Positions 8,136-17,276 of a stretch of DNA of 64,000 nt are shown here, piece after piece (position 1 is the first letter of the stretch; each line of letters begins with the position of its first letter). A model generated the notes under the pieces. The model did no database searches and had not been told where the DNA came from. It saw only the letters and a program-made list of their open reading frames with translations. The position numbers and the translations under genes were made by a program. The stretch lies in NCBI RefSeq assembly GCF_003312915.1, contig NZ_CP030261.1:3472001-3536000 (forward strand), given 5' to 3'. The stretch is from Flavobacterium fluviale. GTDB taxonomy: Bacteria > Bacteroidota > Bacteroidia > Flavobacteriales > Flavobacteriaceae.

Positions 8136-8618
8136 ATGAAGAAAGCAGGATTGATTATATGTTTGTTATTATTAATTGGATGTAAATCTAAAACAGCAAC
8201 AGTTAGCAGGGATACAGAAGATTTAAAAATAAAAAAAGTTTCTGGAGCAGAAGTAAACGCCAATCAGCAGCAAAAAGCTTATGATTTAGGAAAAAGAGTT
8301 TTAGAAACTTGTAACACTTCAAAATTTAAACCCTTTAATGAAACCGAAGTAACTAAATCGGTTATGGAAAATACGACAGAAGATCGTTTAACCAAAACCT
8401 GTCAGAGATTTAGACAATATTACGGAAGCTTTATTGATTTAAAATTAGATGGAGTTTACAAAACTAAAAATGAAGTTATTTACCGCTACCATGCTTTGTA
8501 CAGCAAAAAAATTGCCAACAAGGAACTACGAGTTTTTGTAAATGACGAGAATCTTGTTTCAGCTATAAAATCAATGGATTGGGATGAAAAATTTGACGCC
8601 AAATTAGCCGATCAATAA
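8136..8618 (+). CDS. Small lipoprotein of unknown function
   Basis: 160 residues. It starts with a lipoprotein signal (MKKAGLIICLLLLIGC) with the acylated cysteine near residue 16. The mature part is charged, with one Cys pair (ETCNTSKF and TKTCQRF), and has no family I recognise; the alternating strands near the end (LDGVYKTKNEVIYRYHALY) resemble NTF2/SnoaL-like small domains. Six bp after the M23 peptidase gene and 11 bp before the next, so part of the same operon. Confidence 0.75.
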   Translation: MKKAGLIICLLLLIGCKSKTATVSRDTEDLKIKKVSGAEVNANQQQKAYDLGKRVLETCNTSKFKPFNETEVTKSVMENTTEDRLTKTCQRFRQYYGSFIDLKLDGVYKTKNEVIYRYHALYSKKIANKELRVFVNDENLVSAIKSMDWDEKFDAKLADQ

Positions 8619-8629
8619 ACACATAAATT

Positions 8630-9154
8630 ATGAATTTTAAATTACCGTTTTTTCTATTACTATTTGTTTCAACCTTTGCCATCGCACAGCAGAGTATTAG
8701 TGTAAAAGGCTCAGCTCCTTTTCCTGCCACACAGGATTATACTTTTATCTGCGAAAAATATGCTTACACGGGCGAAGTAAATATTCAAATAGCAAAAACA
8801 GACAAAGGAGGTGTTTTAAAAATTACAGTTGCGACGGCAAATGACAAAGCAAGAATTGCCGGCGGACTTTATGTCGATTTGGCAAACGCTGATGTCATAG
8901 CCTGCACAGACAAAAATGTAAAAGAATCTGCGGACGGTAAGACAACTTCGTATTATTATTTTACTCCTGCGGAATGGATAAAACTTAAAAAAAATGACAT
9001 TTATGCTGTAAGGTTTATTATTTCCGGCGGTCCAACGACTTTTGGAAATCAAACTGGATATTTTACGGCTTATAATAAAATGAATTATTTTTCGACGGCG
9101 TTTGACAAATCAAAAAAATCGTACGATACTGCGAAAGAAATTAGCGTTTTATAA
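8630..9154 (+). CDS. Secreted hypothetical protein
   Basis: 174 residues with a Sec signal peptide (MNFKLPFFLLLFVSTFAIAQ, cleavage near residue 20). The mature protein is rich in beta strands, with one Cys pair (FICEKY, VIACTDK). No family recognised. It follows the lipoprotein gene by 11 bp, so it is probably exported as part of the same operon. Confidence 0.7.
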   Translation: MNFKLPFFLLLFVSTFAIAQQSISVKGSAPFPATQDYTFICEKYAYTGEVNIQIAKTDKGGVLKITVATANDKARIAGGLYVDLANADVIACTDKNVKESADGKTTSYYYFTPAEWIKLKKNDIYAVRFIISGGPTTFGNQTGYFTAYNKMNYFSTAFDKSKKSYDTAKEISVL

Positions 9155-9202
9155 TGATTTTTTAATCGAATAAATCTTATATTTAACATTAAAAAATCTA
9201 TC

Positions 9203-9673
9203 ATGAATGCAAATGAAGCCTTAATCACAAAATTCTATACCGCTTTTGCAAATGCAGATGCTAAAACAATGAGTGAATGCTATCATCCAAAAGTACACTT
9301 TATTGATCCCGCATTTGGTTTATTAAAAGAAGAACAGGTTTCTAAGATGTGGGAAATGTTACTTTTAAAAAGCAAAGGGAATTTAAAAATTGAGTTCTCA
9401 AATGTAAAAGCAGATGATTCAACTGGTTCTGCCAACTGGACTGCAGCATACAATTTCAGTAAGACAAATAGAAAAGTAATTAATAAAATTACAGCCGAAT
9501 TTGTTTTTAAAGACGGGTTGATCATTAAGCATACCGATAATTTTGATGTCTGGAAATGGTCCAAACAAGCTTTTGGTCCAACAGGTTATTTATTAGGATG
9601 GACAGGTTTTTTTCAAAAGAAAATACAGCAGCAGGCTCTATTATCATTACAAAAATTTCAAGGCGTACAATAG
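9203..9673 (+). CDS. NTF2/SnoaL-like fold protein
   Basis: 156 residues with the NTF2-like pattern: an N-terminal helix (EALITKFYTAFANADAKTM), then YHPKVHFIDPAFG, and curved sheet strands around SANWTAAYNF and NKITAEFVFKDGLIIKHTD. Flavobacterial relatives are annotated as nuclear transport factor 2 family proteins; roles range from ketosteroid isomerase-like enzymes to non-catalytic binders. Cytosolic. Substrate unknown. Confidence 0.8.
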   Translation: MNANEALITKFYTAFANADAKTMSECYHPKVHFIDPAFGLLKEEQVSKMWEMLLLKSKGNLKIEFSNVKADDSTGSANWTAAYNFSKTNRKVINKITAEFVFKDGLIIKHTDNFDVWKWSKQAFGPTGYLLGWTGFFQKKIQQQALLSLQKFQGVQ

Positions 9674-9767
9674 TTATTGAAATCAAGAATTCAATCTTCG
9701 CTTACAACTGATTATAATTTATTTGTTACTAATTGCTTTGTATTAAAAGTGTTAATTCTAAATACTA

Positions 9768-11510
9768 ATGAAAGAAATCGTACACAAAAAATTAAATCAA
9801 TTACAGGCAACAGCAATCTGCGGCAATGATATTAGTTCTTCCTGTCTGTACGTTTCAGCTTTAACTATTTTATATGCGGGGCAATATGCATGGATTTCAC
9901 TTTTAATTGTTGGTGTTGTATTATTTCTATTCCGAAAAATTTACGGAGAAGTCGTTGGAGCAATTCCTTTAAACGGAGGAGCGTATAATGTTTTACTAAA
10001 CACTTCAACCAAACGTTTAGCATCATTGGCTGCTACTTTAACGGTTTTGTCATACATGGCAACCGCTGTAATTTCTGCATCTGAAGGAATGCACTACTTG
10101 CACGGAATCTTTGAAGGCTTGAATGTTACAATTGCAACTGTCATAGTTTTAGTTCTCTTTACGGGATTAGCCATTTTAGGAATTGGAGAATCTGCATTCG
10201 TAGCTGTTATCATTTTTATAACTCATATTGCTACTTTAACTTTATTGGTTTTAGCTTCTGTTTGGTTTGTACTAACAAACGGCCTAGAAACCTTTCATGT
10301 CAATTGGCAGGCTCCTATTGCATACGACAATATTAAAACAGCACTTTTTCTAGGTTTTTCGGCGGCCATGCTGGGAATTTCTGGTTTCGAAAGTTCTGCC
10401 AACTTTGTCGAAGAGCAAGAACACGGAGTTTTTCCAAAGACACTCCGAAACATGTGGGCAATTGTGACCTTCTTCAATCCAGTTATTGCCATATTACTCG
10501 TATGTGTAATTCCGTTAACTCAGGTTGGAGAAAATAAAGAATCCCTTTTGGCCCATTTAGGACAAACAACCGGCGGATCGTGGCTGGCATGGTTAATTTC
10601 AATCGATGCTGTTATGGTACTTTGCGGCGCTGTTCTAACTTCTTTTGTTGGTGTTTCAGGACTTTTAAACCGAATGACATTAGATAGAATTTTACCTAAC
10701 TATTTTCTAAAACAAAACAACAGAGGATCACATTACAGAATTGTTATCAGCTTTTTAATTCTTTGTATTTCAGTACTTTTTGCTACAAGTGGACATTTAG
10801 AATCACTGGCAGGAGTTTATACATTCTCATTTTTAGCCGTAATGGGTCTGTTCGGAATAGGAAATTTGCTTTTAAAATATAAAAGAAAAAAACTACCAAG
10901 ACCAGAACGCGCCCGCGGTATTGCAGTCGTCACGGCGGTAACTTTTATTATTGCTGCCTTTCTAGGAAATATGCGCCTCAATATTAATTCGTTTTACACA
11001 TTTCTGCAATATATGATTCCATCTCTCCTATTTATTGGAATCATGCTTAACCGTGTTAATTTAATTCGGTTATTGATCGAAGCGTTAGAATATTTTTATC
11101 AGCCGTTACGAAAAATGGTTGTAGTAAGTAATCGTTATTTACAAAATTTAAGCATAAAAATCAATTCTCAGGAGTTTGTATTTTTTACGAAAGGAGACGA
11201 TATTACGATTCTAAACAAAGTCCTGCAATATGTAGAAGACAATGAAACCACCAAAAAATTAAAAATCGTTTATGTCAAAAATGACATTTCTAATAACGAG
11301 GAATTAAAAAAAGACCTAGAAGTTTTAGACCGTGCCTACGACGGACTTGATATTGAATATATTGAAATTCAAGGCGTTTTCGGTCCCGAAATAATTGACG
11401 AGCTTTCTCAAAAATGGAAAATTCCTAAAAACTTTATGTTTATTGGTTCACCAGGTAATAAATTCTCCTACCGAGTTTCAGATCTAGGAGGCGTAAGACT
11501 GATTATGTAA
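9768..11510 (+). CDS. APC-superfamily amino acid permease with cytosolic tail
   Basis: 580 residues. The first ~430 hold about 12 membrane helices with the APC pattern: an early ATAICGNDISSS unwound-helix region, GGAYNVLLNTS, and FSAAMLGISGFESSANFVEE. The last ~150 residues are hydrophilic and form an alpha/beta domain (DDITILNKVLQYVEDNE, LKIVYVKND) like the tails of Bacteroidota APC permeases. Likely an inner-membrane amino acid transporter; the substrate cannot be read. It is a single gene followed by a repeat cluster and terminator. Confidence 0.88.
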   Translation: MKEIVHKKLNQLQATAICGNDISSSCLYVSALTILYAGQYAWISLLIVGVVLFLFRKIYGEVVGAIPLNGGAYNVLLNTSTKRLASLAATLTVLSYMATAVISASEGMHYLHGIFEGLNVTIATVIVLVLFTGLAILGIGESAFVAVIIFITHIATLTLLVLASVWFVLTNGLETFHVNWQAPIAYDNIKTALFLGFSAAMLGISGFESSANFVEEQEHGVFPKTLRNMWAIVTFFNPVIAILLVCVIPLTQVGENKESLLAHLGQTTGGSWLAWLISIDAVMVLCGAVLTSFVGVSGLLNRMTLDRILPNYFLKQNNRGSHYRIVISFLILCISVLFATSGHLESLAGVYTFSFLAVMGLFGIGNLLLKYKRKKLPRPERARGIAVVTAVTFIIAAFLGNMRLNINSFYTFLQYMIPSLLFIGIMLNRVNLIRLLIEALEYFYQPLRKMVVVSNRYLQNLSIKINSQEFVFFTKGDDITILNKVLQYVEDNETTKKLKIVYVKNDISNNEELKKDLEVLDRAYDGLDIEYIEIQGVFGPEIIDELSQKWKIPKNFMFIGSPGNKFSYRVSDLGGVRLIM

Positions 11511-11540
11511 TTTATTAGGAGCAGAAATATCATTTTTTTC

Positions 11541-11631
11541 AAGGCCTAAAGTCCCGCTATTCGTTTCAACCTTTTGTGCTTTCCGAAGCCTCGAAACAGC
11601 ACAAAAGGATTTCCACTTCTATCGGGGCTAA
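11541..11631. repeat. Dispersed intergenic repeat, family A
   Basis: Non-coding element with inverted arms CCTTTTGTGCT (11570-11580) and AGCACAAAAGG (11598-11608), flanked by GTCCCGCTATTCGTTTCAA and CCACTTCTATCGGGGCTAA. A diverged copy in the opposite orientation is at about 51161-51225. It looks like a REP-like family spread through Flavobacterium genomes. Confidence 0.6.
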
Positions 11632-11663
11632 CTCAGAAATATCATTTTCACAAGAAAAAATAA

Positions 11664-11692
11664 ACCCGACAAATTTTAAAAACTTGTCGGGT
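11664..11692. terminator. Hairpin terminator, same family as the one at 328
   Basis: Arms ACCCGACAA/TTGTCGGGT around an 11-nt loop. It sits between the convergent permease and aminotransferase genes, next to a dispersed repeat. The sequence is almost the same as the hairpin at 328-360. Confidence 0.6.
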
Positions 11693-11719
11693 AAAATTAT
11701 ATTAAATGTTTATCTAGAC

Positions 11720-13207
11720 TTAAGATTTAAACCAGCTTGCAACCAATTCATCTTCAAAAGAAGTGGCGTTTTTATGAATAAACTCATTTTTGTCTTTATC
11801 ATAAGAATAATCCAAAGCCCAAGTTTTATGATTTGCCGCCATTTCTTTTATACTTTGGCATACAAAAGCGATTTCTTCATCGGTAGTAGTTGGGTGAATA
11901 GACATTCTGATCCATCCTGGTTTTTTAATTAAATCACCAATTGTAATTTCGTTTACTAATTTGTTAGAAGTTTCCTGATCAACGTGCAGTAAATAGTGAC
12001 CGTAAGTTCCCGCACAGCTGCATCCGCCTCTAGTTTGAATTCCGAAACGATCATTAAGGATTTTTACTCCTAAATTAAAATGAAGATCATCTATAAAAAA
12101 TGAAACTACACCAAGACGTTCCTTATGCTGTCCCGCTAAAATTTTTATATTAGAAATTGGTTCCAATTCGCTAAAAACATAATCAACAATTTCATGTTCA
12201 CGCTGCATGATATTTTCAATACCCATTTCCTCTTTCAGCTCGATTGCAAGAGCTGTTTTTATAACTTGAAGAAAACCTGGAGTTCCACCATCTTCACGAT
12301 CTTCAATATTATCAATATATTTATGTTCTCCCCAAGGATTTGTCCAGCTTACCGTTCCTCCTCCCGGACAATCAGGAATCATGTTTTTGTATAATTTTTT
12401 ATTGAAAATTAAAACACCAGAAGTTCCAGGCCCGCCCAAAAATTTGTGAGGTGACATAAAAACAGCATCTAAATATGCTTCTGGATCAGCTGGATGCATA
12501 TCCACTTCAACATAAGGACCCGAACAAGCAAAATCAACAAAACAAACACCATTATACTGATGCATCAATTTTGCTGCTTCATGAAACGGAGTTCTCAAAC
12601 CTGTAACATTTGAACAAGCCGTGATAGAAGCAATTTTTATGGTTCTGTCGTTATATTTTTGCAATAAAATTTCTAGGTTCTCTAAATTGAAAAGTCCTTT
12701 TTCGCAAGAAGGAATAATCTCAACATCGGCAATAGTTTCCAGCCAAGAAGTTTGATTGGAATGGTGTTCCATATGCGAAATAAAAACTATAGGTTTCTGA
12801 TCTGCAGGAACGTTAGTGAAACTTTTCAAATTTTCAGGAATTTTCAACCCTAAAATACGTTGAAATTTATTGATAACTCCTGTCATTCCAGTTCCATCGG
12901 TTATTAAAACATCATCTGTACTGGCATTGGCATGACGTTTAATAATATGTCTTGCATGATGATATGCTTTTGTCATAGCCGTTCCAGATACAGTAGTTTC
13001 AGTATGAGTGTTGGCTACAAAAGGTCCAAAATCGTTTAATAATTTTTCCTCAATTGGGCGGTACAATCTTCCGCTGGCAGTCCAATCCGTATAAATGATC
13101 GATTTTCTGCCATAAGGTGACGTAAATTCTTGGTTGATACCGACAATATTTTTTCTAAAATCCTGAAAATAAGTTTCTAGAGTGATGGTACTATTTTTGC
13201 TATCCAT
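11720..13207 (-). CDS. Class V aminotransferase / cysteine-desulfurase-like PLP enzyme
   Basis: 495 residues, larger than IscS/SufS (about 400). The PLP lysine is in SPHKFLGGPGTSG near residue 254; an Asp (VDFACSG) and a His (SHMEHHSNQ) fit the cofactor site. A C-terminal loop RGGCSCAGTYGHYLL places a cysteine near 393, as in desulfurases, but the overall type also matches isopenicillin-epimerase-like enzymes, so the reaction is uncertain. Cytosolic. Divergent from msrA. A good -7 box (TATATTTG) lies upstream. Confidence 0.85.
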   Translation of the reverse strand: MDSKNSTITLETYFQDFRKNIVGINQEFTSPYGRKSIIYTDWTASGRLYRPIEEKLLNDFGPFVANTHTETTVSGTAMTKAYHHARHIIKRHANASTDDVLITDGTGMTGVINKFQRILGLKIPENLKSFTNVPADQKPIVFISHMEHHSNQTSWLETIADVEIIPSCEKGLFNLENLEILLQKYNDRTIKIASITACSNVTGLRTPFHEAAKLMHQYNGVCFVDFACSGPYVEVDMHPADPEAYLDAVFMSPHKFLGGPGTSGVLIFNKKLYKNMIPDCPGGGTVSWTNPWGEHKYIDNIEDREDGGTPGFLQVIKTALAIELKEEMGIENIMQREHEIVDYVFSELEPISNIKILAGQHKERLGVVSFFIDDLHFNLGVKILNDRFGIQTRGGCSCAGTYGHYLLHVDQETSNKLVNEITIGDLIKKPGWIRMSIHPTTTDEEIAFVCQSIKEMAANHKTWALDYSYDKDKNEFIHKNATSFEDELVASWFKS

Positions 13208-13230
13208 TAGTTGTGCCTTGTGTTTGACTG

Positions 13231-13238
13231 CAAATATA
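13231..13238 (-). promoter_or_regulatory. -7 element of the class V aminotransferase gene
   Basis: On the minus strand TATATTTG, a match to TAnnTTTG, 23 bp before the ATG. No -33 TTG at a standard distance. Confidence 0.4.
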
Positions 13239-13389
13239 TCGTTTTTTTACAAAATTGCGAATTTATCAATAGCAAACTTCAAACATTACATTCCTGTTGG
13301 ATATCTTTAGTCAAAAGATCTTTTTTTTAATAAATTATCACAATATCCTATCGAATTAATAGGCATTCAGCTAATAGAAAGTATTATTT

Positions 13390-13923
13390 ATGGAAAACAT
13401 ATCAATAGCTACCTTTGGAGGCGGTTGTTTTTGGTGTATCGAAGCAGTAATTCAGCGTTTAAAAGGTGTAGAATCAATAAAATCCGGTTTCTCAGGCGGC
13501 TTTATCAAAAATCCACCTTATCGAGAAGTTTGTACAGGAAGAACTGGGCATGCGGAAGTTATTCAAGTAACCTTTAATCCTGACATAATTTCATATCATG
13601 ACTTAATTTATATTTTTATGACAAGTCATGATCCAACAACTTTAAACCGTCAGGGCGGTGACAGCGGTACGCAATATCGATCGATCATCTTGTATCATGA
13701 TGACGAGCAGAAAGAAACGGCCGAAAAAATATTTAAAGAATTGCAGCCATCTTATCCTGATCCGATTGTTACGCAGTTGGAACCTTTTGAAGTTTTTTAT
13801 AAAGCGGAAGAGGAGCATCAAAACTATTATAATGAAAATCAAGACGCAAGATACTGTCAAGTAGTGATTGATCCGAAAATTCAAAGACTGCAAAAAATAT
13901 ATGCCAATAAATTAATTGGTTAA
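13390..13923 (+). CDS. msrA: Peptide-methionine (S)-S-oxide reductase
   Basis: 177 residues. MsrA reduces methionine-S-sulfoxide in proteins and free methionine. The catalytic motif GGCFWC (11-16, nucleophile Cys13) is near the N-terminus; YREVCTGRTGHAEV, DPTTLNRQGGDSGTQYRS and EEEHQNYYNENQDARYC are further signatures. Cytosolic, no signal peptide. Alone on its strand, divergent from the PLP enzyme. The Cys in ARYCQVVI may act as a resolving residue. Confidence 0.95.
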   Translation: MENISIATFGGGCFWCIEAVIQRLKGVESIKSGFSGGFIKNPPYREVCTGRTGHAEVIQVTFNPDIISYHDLIYIFMTSHDPTTLNRQGGDSGTQYRSIILYHDDEQKETAEKIFKELQPSYPDPIVTQLEPFEVFYKAEEEHQNYYNENQDARYCQVVIDPKIQRLQKIYANKLIG

Positions 13924-13924
13924 A

Positions 13925-14005
13925 TTTTAAAGTTTGCCACAGATTTAAACAAAAAATAAGTATATTAAAAAATCCTTATAATCTGTCTAATCTTTGGCAA
14001 AATAA
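13925..14005. repeat. Short degenerate repeat segment before selO
   Basis: Contains GTTTGCCACAGATTTAAAC and AATCTTTGGCAAA facing each other. The GCCACAGATTT word recurs at 21205-21230. Intergenic, non-coding. Confidence 0.35.
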
Positions 14006-14017
14006 ATAAGAAAGAAA

Positions 14018-15586
14018 ATGAAAAATCTAAAAATAAACAATCGATTTACTGCAGAACTGCCAGCAGATCCAGATTTGACAAATGAAATTCGTCAGGTAAA
14101 AAACACGCTGTTTTCTTATGTAAACCCGACAAAACCCTCAAATCCAAAATTAATCCACGCATCTGAAGAAGTTGCAGAATTAGTTGGAATTTCTAAGGAT
14201 GAAATCCAATCAGAAGAATTTTTAAACACTTTTTCTGGAAAAGATATTCTTCCTGGTACGCAGCCATACGCCATGTGTTATGCTGGACATCAATTTGGAA
14301 ATTGGGCTGGACAATTGGGCGACGGACGTGCAATTAATTTAACTGAAGTCGAAAACAACAATCAATTTTATACGCTGCAATTAAAAGGTGCAGGAAAAAC
14401 GCCTTATTCCAGAACCGCAGATGGACTAGCTGTGTTGCGTTCGTCCATAAGAGAATATTTATGTGCGGAAGCAATGCATTATTTAGGAGTTCCCTCTACC
14501 CGATCGCTTTCGTTGATTCTTTCAGGCGATCAGGTTTTACGAGATATTTTATACAACGGAAATCCTGCTTATGAAAAAGGCGCGGTGGTCTGCCGTGTTG
14601 CGCCGTCATTTATTCGTTTTGGAAGTTTTGAAATGCTTACGGCCAGAAATGAACTTAAAAATTTAAAACAGTTTGTTGAGTTTACCATCAAACATTATTT
14701 TCCAGAAATTACTGGAGAACCAAAAGAGCAATATTTAAAGTTCTTTAAAAAGGTAGCAGATACGACTCGAGAAATGATTCTGCACTGGCAGCGTGTCGGA
14801 TTTGTTCACGGTGTTATGAATACCGATAATATGTCTATTCACGGAATTACGATCGATTATGGACCATATGGGTGGTTAGAAAACTATGATCCTAATTGGA
14901 CTCCAAATACTACAGACAGTCAAAATAGAAGATATCGTTTTGGAAATCAGCCTCAAGTTGCACAGTGGAATTTATACCAATTGGCAAATGCGCTTTATCC
15001 GTTAATTAATGAAGCGGAGCCATTAGAAAAAATCCTTGATTCGTTTTTTACTGATTTTGAAAAGGATTATAAAAATATGTTTTTAAACAAATTAGGGGTA
15101 TTTACTTCAAGTGAAACTGATGATAAAATTATTCAAGGAATTGAAGAAATTTTACAATTGTCAGAAACTGATATGACAATCTTTTTTAGAAATTTAAGTC
15201 AAATTAAAAAAGATGATTCTGTAGAACTGGCATTTGAAAAAATTGAATATGCATTTTATCTTCCAGAAGAAATTAAGAGCGAAGTTCTTGATGCGTGGCA
15301 AAAATGGCTTTCGGTTTATCTTAAAAGATTAAAAATGGAAGATCTCGCTGACGAAGAGCGTGCTTCAAAAATGAATCTCATAAATCCAAAATATGTATTG
15401 CGTAATTATATGGCGCAACTCGCTATTGACGAAGCAGATAAGGGTGATTATTCATTGGTGAATGAATTATTTCAACTTCTAAAAAATCCGTACGACGAAC
15501 AGCCAGAATCTGAAAAATGGTTCGCAAAACGTCCAGATTGGGCAAGGTCAAAAGTAGGATGTTCAATGTTATCTTGTAGTTCTTAA
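14018..15586 (+). CDS. selO: Protein adenylyltransferase SelO (YdiU family)
   Basis: 522 residues. SelO is a pseudokinase-fold enzyme that transfers AMP to protein Ser/Thr/Tyr. Signatures seen are QLKGAGKTPYSRTADG (nucleotide-binding part), VLRSSIREYLCAEAMHYLG, GVMNTDNMSIHGITIDYGPY (catalytic/metal-binding segment) and DPNWTPNTTD. The protein ends SCSS, so Cys520 is third from the end, the place taken by selenocysteine in animal SelO. Single gene; a long hairpin follows the stop. Confidence 0.92.
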   Translation: MKNLKINNRFTAELPADPDLTNEIRQVKNTLFSYVNPTKPSNPKLIHASEEVAELVGISKDEIQSEEFLNTFSGKDILPGTQPYAMCYAGHQFGNWAGQLGDGRAINLTEVENNNQFYTLQLKGAGKTPYSRTADGLAVLRSSIREYLCAEAMHYLGVPSTRSLSLILSGDQVLRDILYNGNPAYEKGAVVCRVAPSFIRFGSFEMLTARNELKNLKQFVEFTIKHYFPEITGEPKEQYLKFFKKVADTTREMILHWQRVGFVHGVMNTDNMSIHGITIDYGPYGWLENYDPNWTPNTTDSQNRRYRFGNQPQVAQWNLYQLANALYPLINEAEPLEKILDSFFTDFEKDYKNMFLNKLGVFTSSETDDKIIQGIEEILQLSETDMTIFFRNLSQIKKDDSVELAFEKIEYAFYLPEEIKSEVLDAWQKWLSVYLKRLKMEDLADEERASKMNLINPKYVLRNYMAQLAIDEADKGDYSLVNELFQLLKNPYDEQPESEKWFAKRPDWARSKVGCSMLSCSS

Positions 15587-15590
15587 TTTA

Positions 15591-15645
15591 TTTGTGCCTC
15601 AGATTAAAAGATTAATACATAAAATCCTTTAATCTGAGGCACAAA
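15591..15645. terminator. Long hairpin between convergent genes
   Basis: Two 23-nt arms (15591-15613, 15623-15645) starting TTTGTGCCTCAGATTAAA, with one mismatch and a 9-nt loop. The right arm ends one base before the stop of the reductase gene. Likely a bidirectional terminator, and possibly a repeat-family member, since CAGATTAAA-type words recur in other gaps. Confidence 0.6.
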
Positions 15646-15646
15646 A

Positions 15647-16618
15647 TTATTTCGATGTTATATAATCCACAATCATTGTCGCATGTACTCTCGAGTTTTC
15701 TATAAACCATTTATGCGTCTGCATTCCGCCGCAAACAACGCCTGCTAGAAATAATCCTTCAACATTCGTTTCCATCGTTTCAGGATTATATACAGGAATT
15801 TTTAATTCATCATTAGAAAGCTGAATTCCCATTTTTTCTAAAAAATTAAGATCTGGTTTATATCCTGTTAAAGCCAGGACAAAATCGTTTTCAATTGTAA
15901 CCTTTCCATTTGGAGTTTCAATTTCAACTTCATTTTCTCTGATTTCTGTAATATTAGATTCGAAATAAGCTTTGATACTTCCCTCTTCAATTCGATTTTC
16001 AATATCGGGCTTGACCCAATATTTAACTCGATTATTGATTTCGTTTTTACGGATAACCATTGTAACTTCAGCACCTTTTCGCCAGCATTCTAGAGCGGCA
16101 TCTACAGAAGAATTATTGGCTCCAACGACCAAAATCTTTCTAAAAGCATATTCGTGCGCTTCTTTATAATAATGACGAACTTTTGGCAGATTTTCTCCAG
16201 AAATATTCATCTCGATCGGAATGTCATAAAAACCAGTTGCGATTACCACATTTCGTGCTTCATAGTTTTGTTTATCAGTATTAATTAAAAAAATCCCGCT
16301 GCTTTGTTTTTGAACTTCATTTACTCTTTCAAATAAATTAATATTGAATTTAAAGTAACGATGTATATTTCTGTAATATTCTAAAGCTTCCTGTCGTCCA
16401 GGTTTTGGCGCTAAGCAATTAAACGGAATATCTCCGATTTCTAATCTTTCTGCAGTAGAAAAAAAAGTCATATAAAGAGGATAATTGAAAATACTATTTA
16501 CAATTGCTCCTTTTTCTATAATCACATATTTTAGCTTTTTCTTTTCTGCTTCAATTGCACAGGCAAGACCAATTGGCCCTCCTCCTACTATTATAACGTC
16601 GTATATGGAATCTGTCAT
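15647..16618 (-). CDS. YpdA-type FAD/NAD(P) disulfide reductase
   Basis: 323 residues. FAD site at the N-terminus (VIIVGGGPIGLACAIEAE, 9-26), a second Rossmann glycine motif (VVGANNSSVDAALE, near 167) and a C-terminal LFLAGVVCGGMQTHKWFIE. This matches the YpdA family, which reduces bacillithiol disulfide with NADPH in Firmicutes; many flavobacteria are thought to make bacillithiol, so a redox role is plausible. It lacks a CxxC pair, as YpdA does. The gene begins one base after the CYTH gene's stop, implying translational coupling. Confidence 0.85.
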   Translation of the reverse strand: MTDSIYDVIIVGGGPIGLACAIEAEKKKLKYVIIEKGAIVNSIFNYPLYMTFFSTAERLEIGDIPFNCLAPKPGRQEALEYYRNIHRYFKFNINLFERVNEVQKQSSGIFLINTDKQNYEARNVVIATGFYDIPIEMNISGENLPKVRHYYKEAHEYAFRKILVVGANNSSVDAALECWRKGAEVTMVIRKNEINNRVKYWVKPDIENRIEEGSIKAYFESNITEIRENEVEIETPNGKVTIENDFVLALTGYKPDLNFLEKMGIQLSNDELKIPVYNPETMETNVEGLFLAGVVCGGMQTHKWFIENSRVHATMIVDYITSK

Positions 16619-16619
16619 T

Positions 16620-17093
16620 TTATTTTTGCCAGTCTTTAAAAGGATTTTTACTCAAATAGGCGTTATAGTATCTTTCGTCGTTTGTAACTTCTTCACCAAG
16701 CCAATCTGGTTTCTCAAAAACTTCCGTTTCAGAATTTAGTTCAATTTCTGCCATTACTAATCCTTCATTTTCTCCGTAAAACTCATCAACTTCATATATA
16801 TGAATACCAGATTTGATTTCAAACCGAGTCTTTTCGATTTTACCTTTCTCGCATAATTTTAAAAGTTCAATCGCTTCATCCAGCGGGATTTCATTTTCCC
16901 ATTCAAAACGAGACATACCACTGCTTTGACTTATTCCCTTTATCGTTATAAACCCTTTGTTTCCTTTAATCCTCACTCGGACAGTTCTTTCAGGAACAGA
17001 ACTTAAGTAACCTTGGGCAATTTTATTTTGAGTAAAAGCCTGTTTCTTGAAATCATCAGATTTTACAAGAAATTTTCTTTCTATTTCGATCAT
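16620..17093 (-). CDS. CYTH-domain phosphohydrolase-like protein
   Basis: 157 residues forming a single CYTH domain. The diagnostic EIERKFL (ExExK) opens the protein, followed by RVRIKGNKGFITIKG and RFEWENEIP, then acidic strands ending in AEIEL. Family members include triphosphate tunnel enzymes acting on tripolyphosphate or thiamine triphosphate and class IV adenylate cyclases; short bacterial versions like this one are usually triphosphatases. Cytosolic, Mg2+-dependent by family. Upstream partner of the YpdA-like reductase in a two-gene operon. Confidence 0.88.
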   Translation of the reverse strand: MIEIERKFLVKSDDFKKQAFTQNKIAQGYLSSVPERTVRVRIKGNKGFITIKGISQSSGMSRFEWENEIPLDEAIELLKLCEKGKIEKTRFEIKSGIHIYEVDEFYGENEGLVMAEIELNSETEVFEKPDWLGEEVTNDERYYNAYLSKNPFKDWQK

Positions 17094-17246
17094 TTTTAAT
17101 GTGCATTATTTTTAATGCAAGTTACTCATTTTAATTATGCTGTTGAAAATATAGAAAAGTAATAAAATGTTAATTCTATTTTCTTACGCAAAATTGAAAT
17201 GGCCAAAATATCTGATTATTAATACATTACGTGTTATTTTTTTCGT

Positions 17247-17254
17247 TAAATTTG
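17247..17254 (+). promoter_or_regulatory. -7 element of the OmpA-protein gene
   Basis: TAAATTTG, a match to TAnnTTTG, 22 bp before the ATG at 17277. No -33 TTG at a standard distance. Confidence 0.4.
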
Positions 17255-17276
17255 ATAGAATCTAAACTTATCATCT

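Noticed and set aside
11576-11932. Plus-strand ORF opposite the class V aminotransferase
   Set aside because: It overlaps repeat DNA and the end of the PLP enzyme gene, and the composition is that of a shadow frame.
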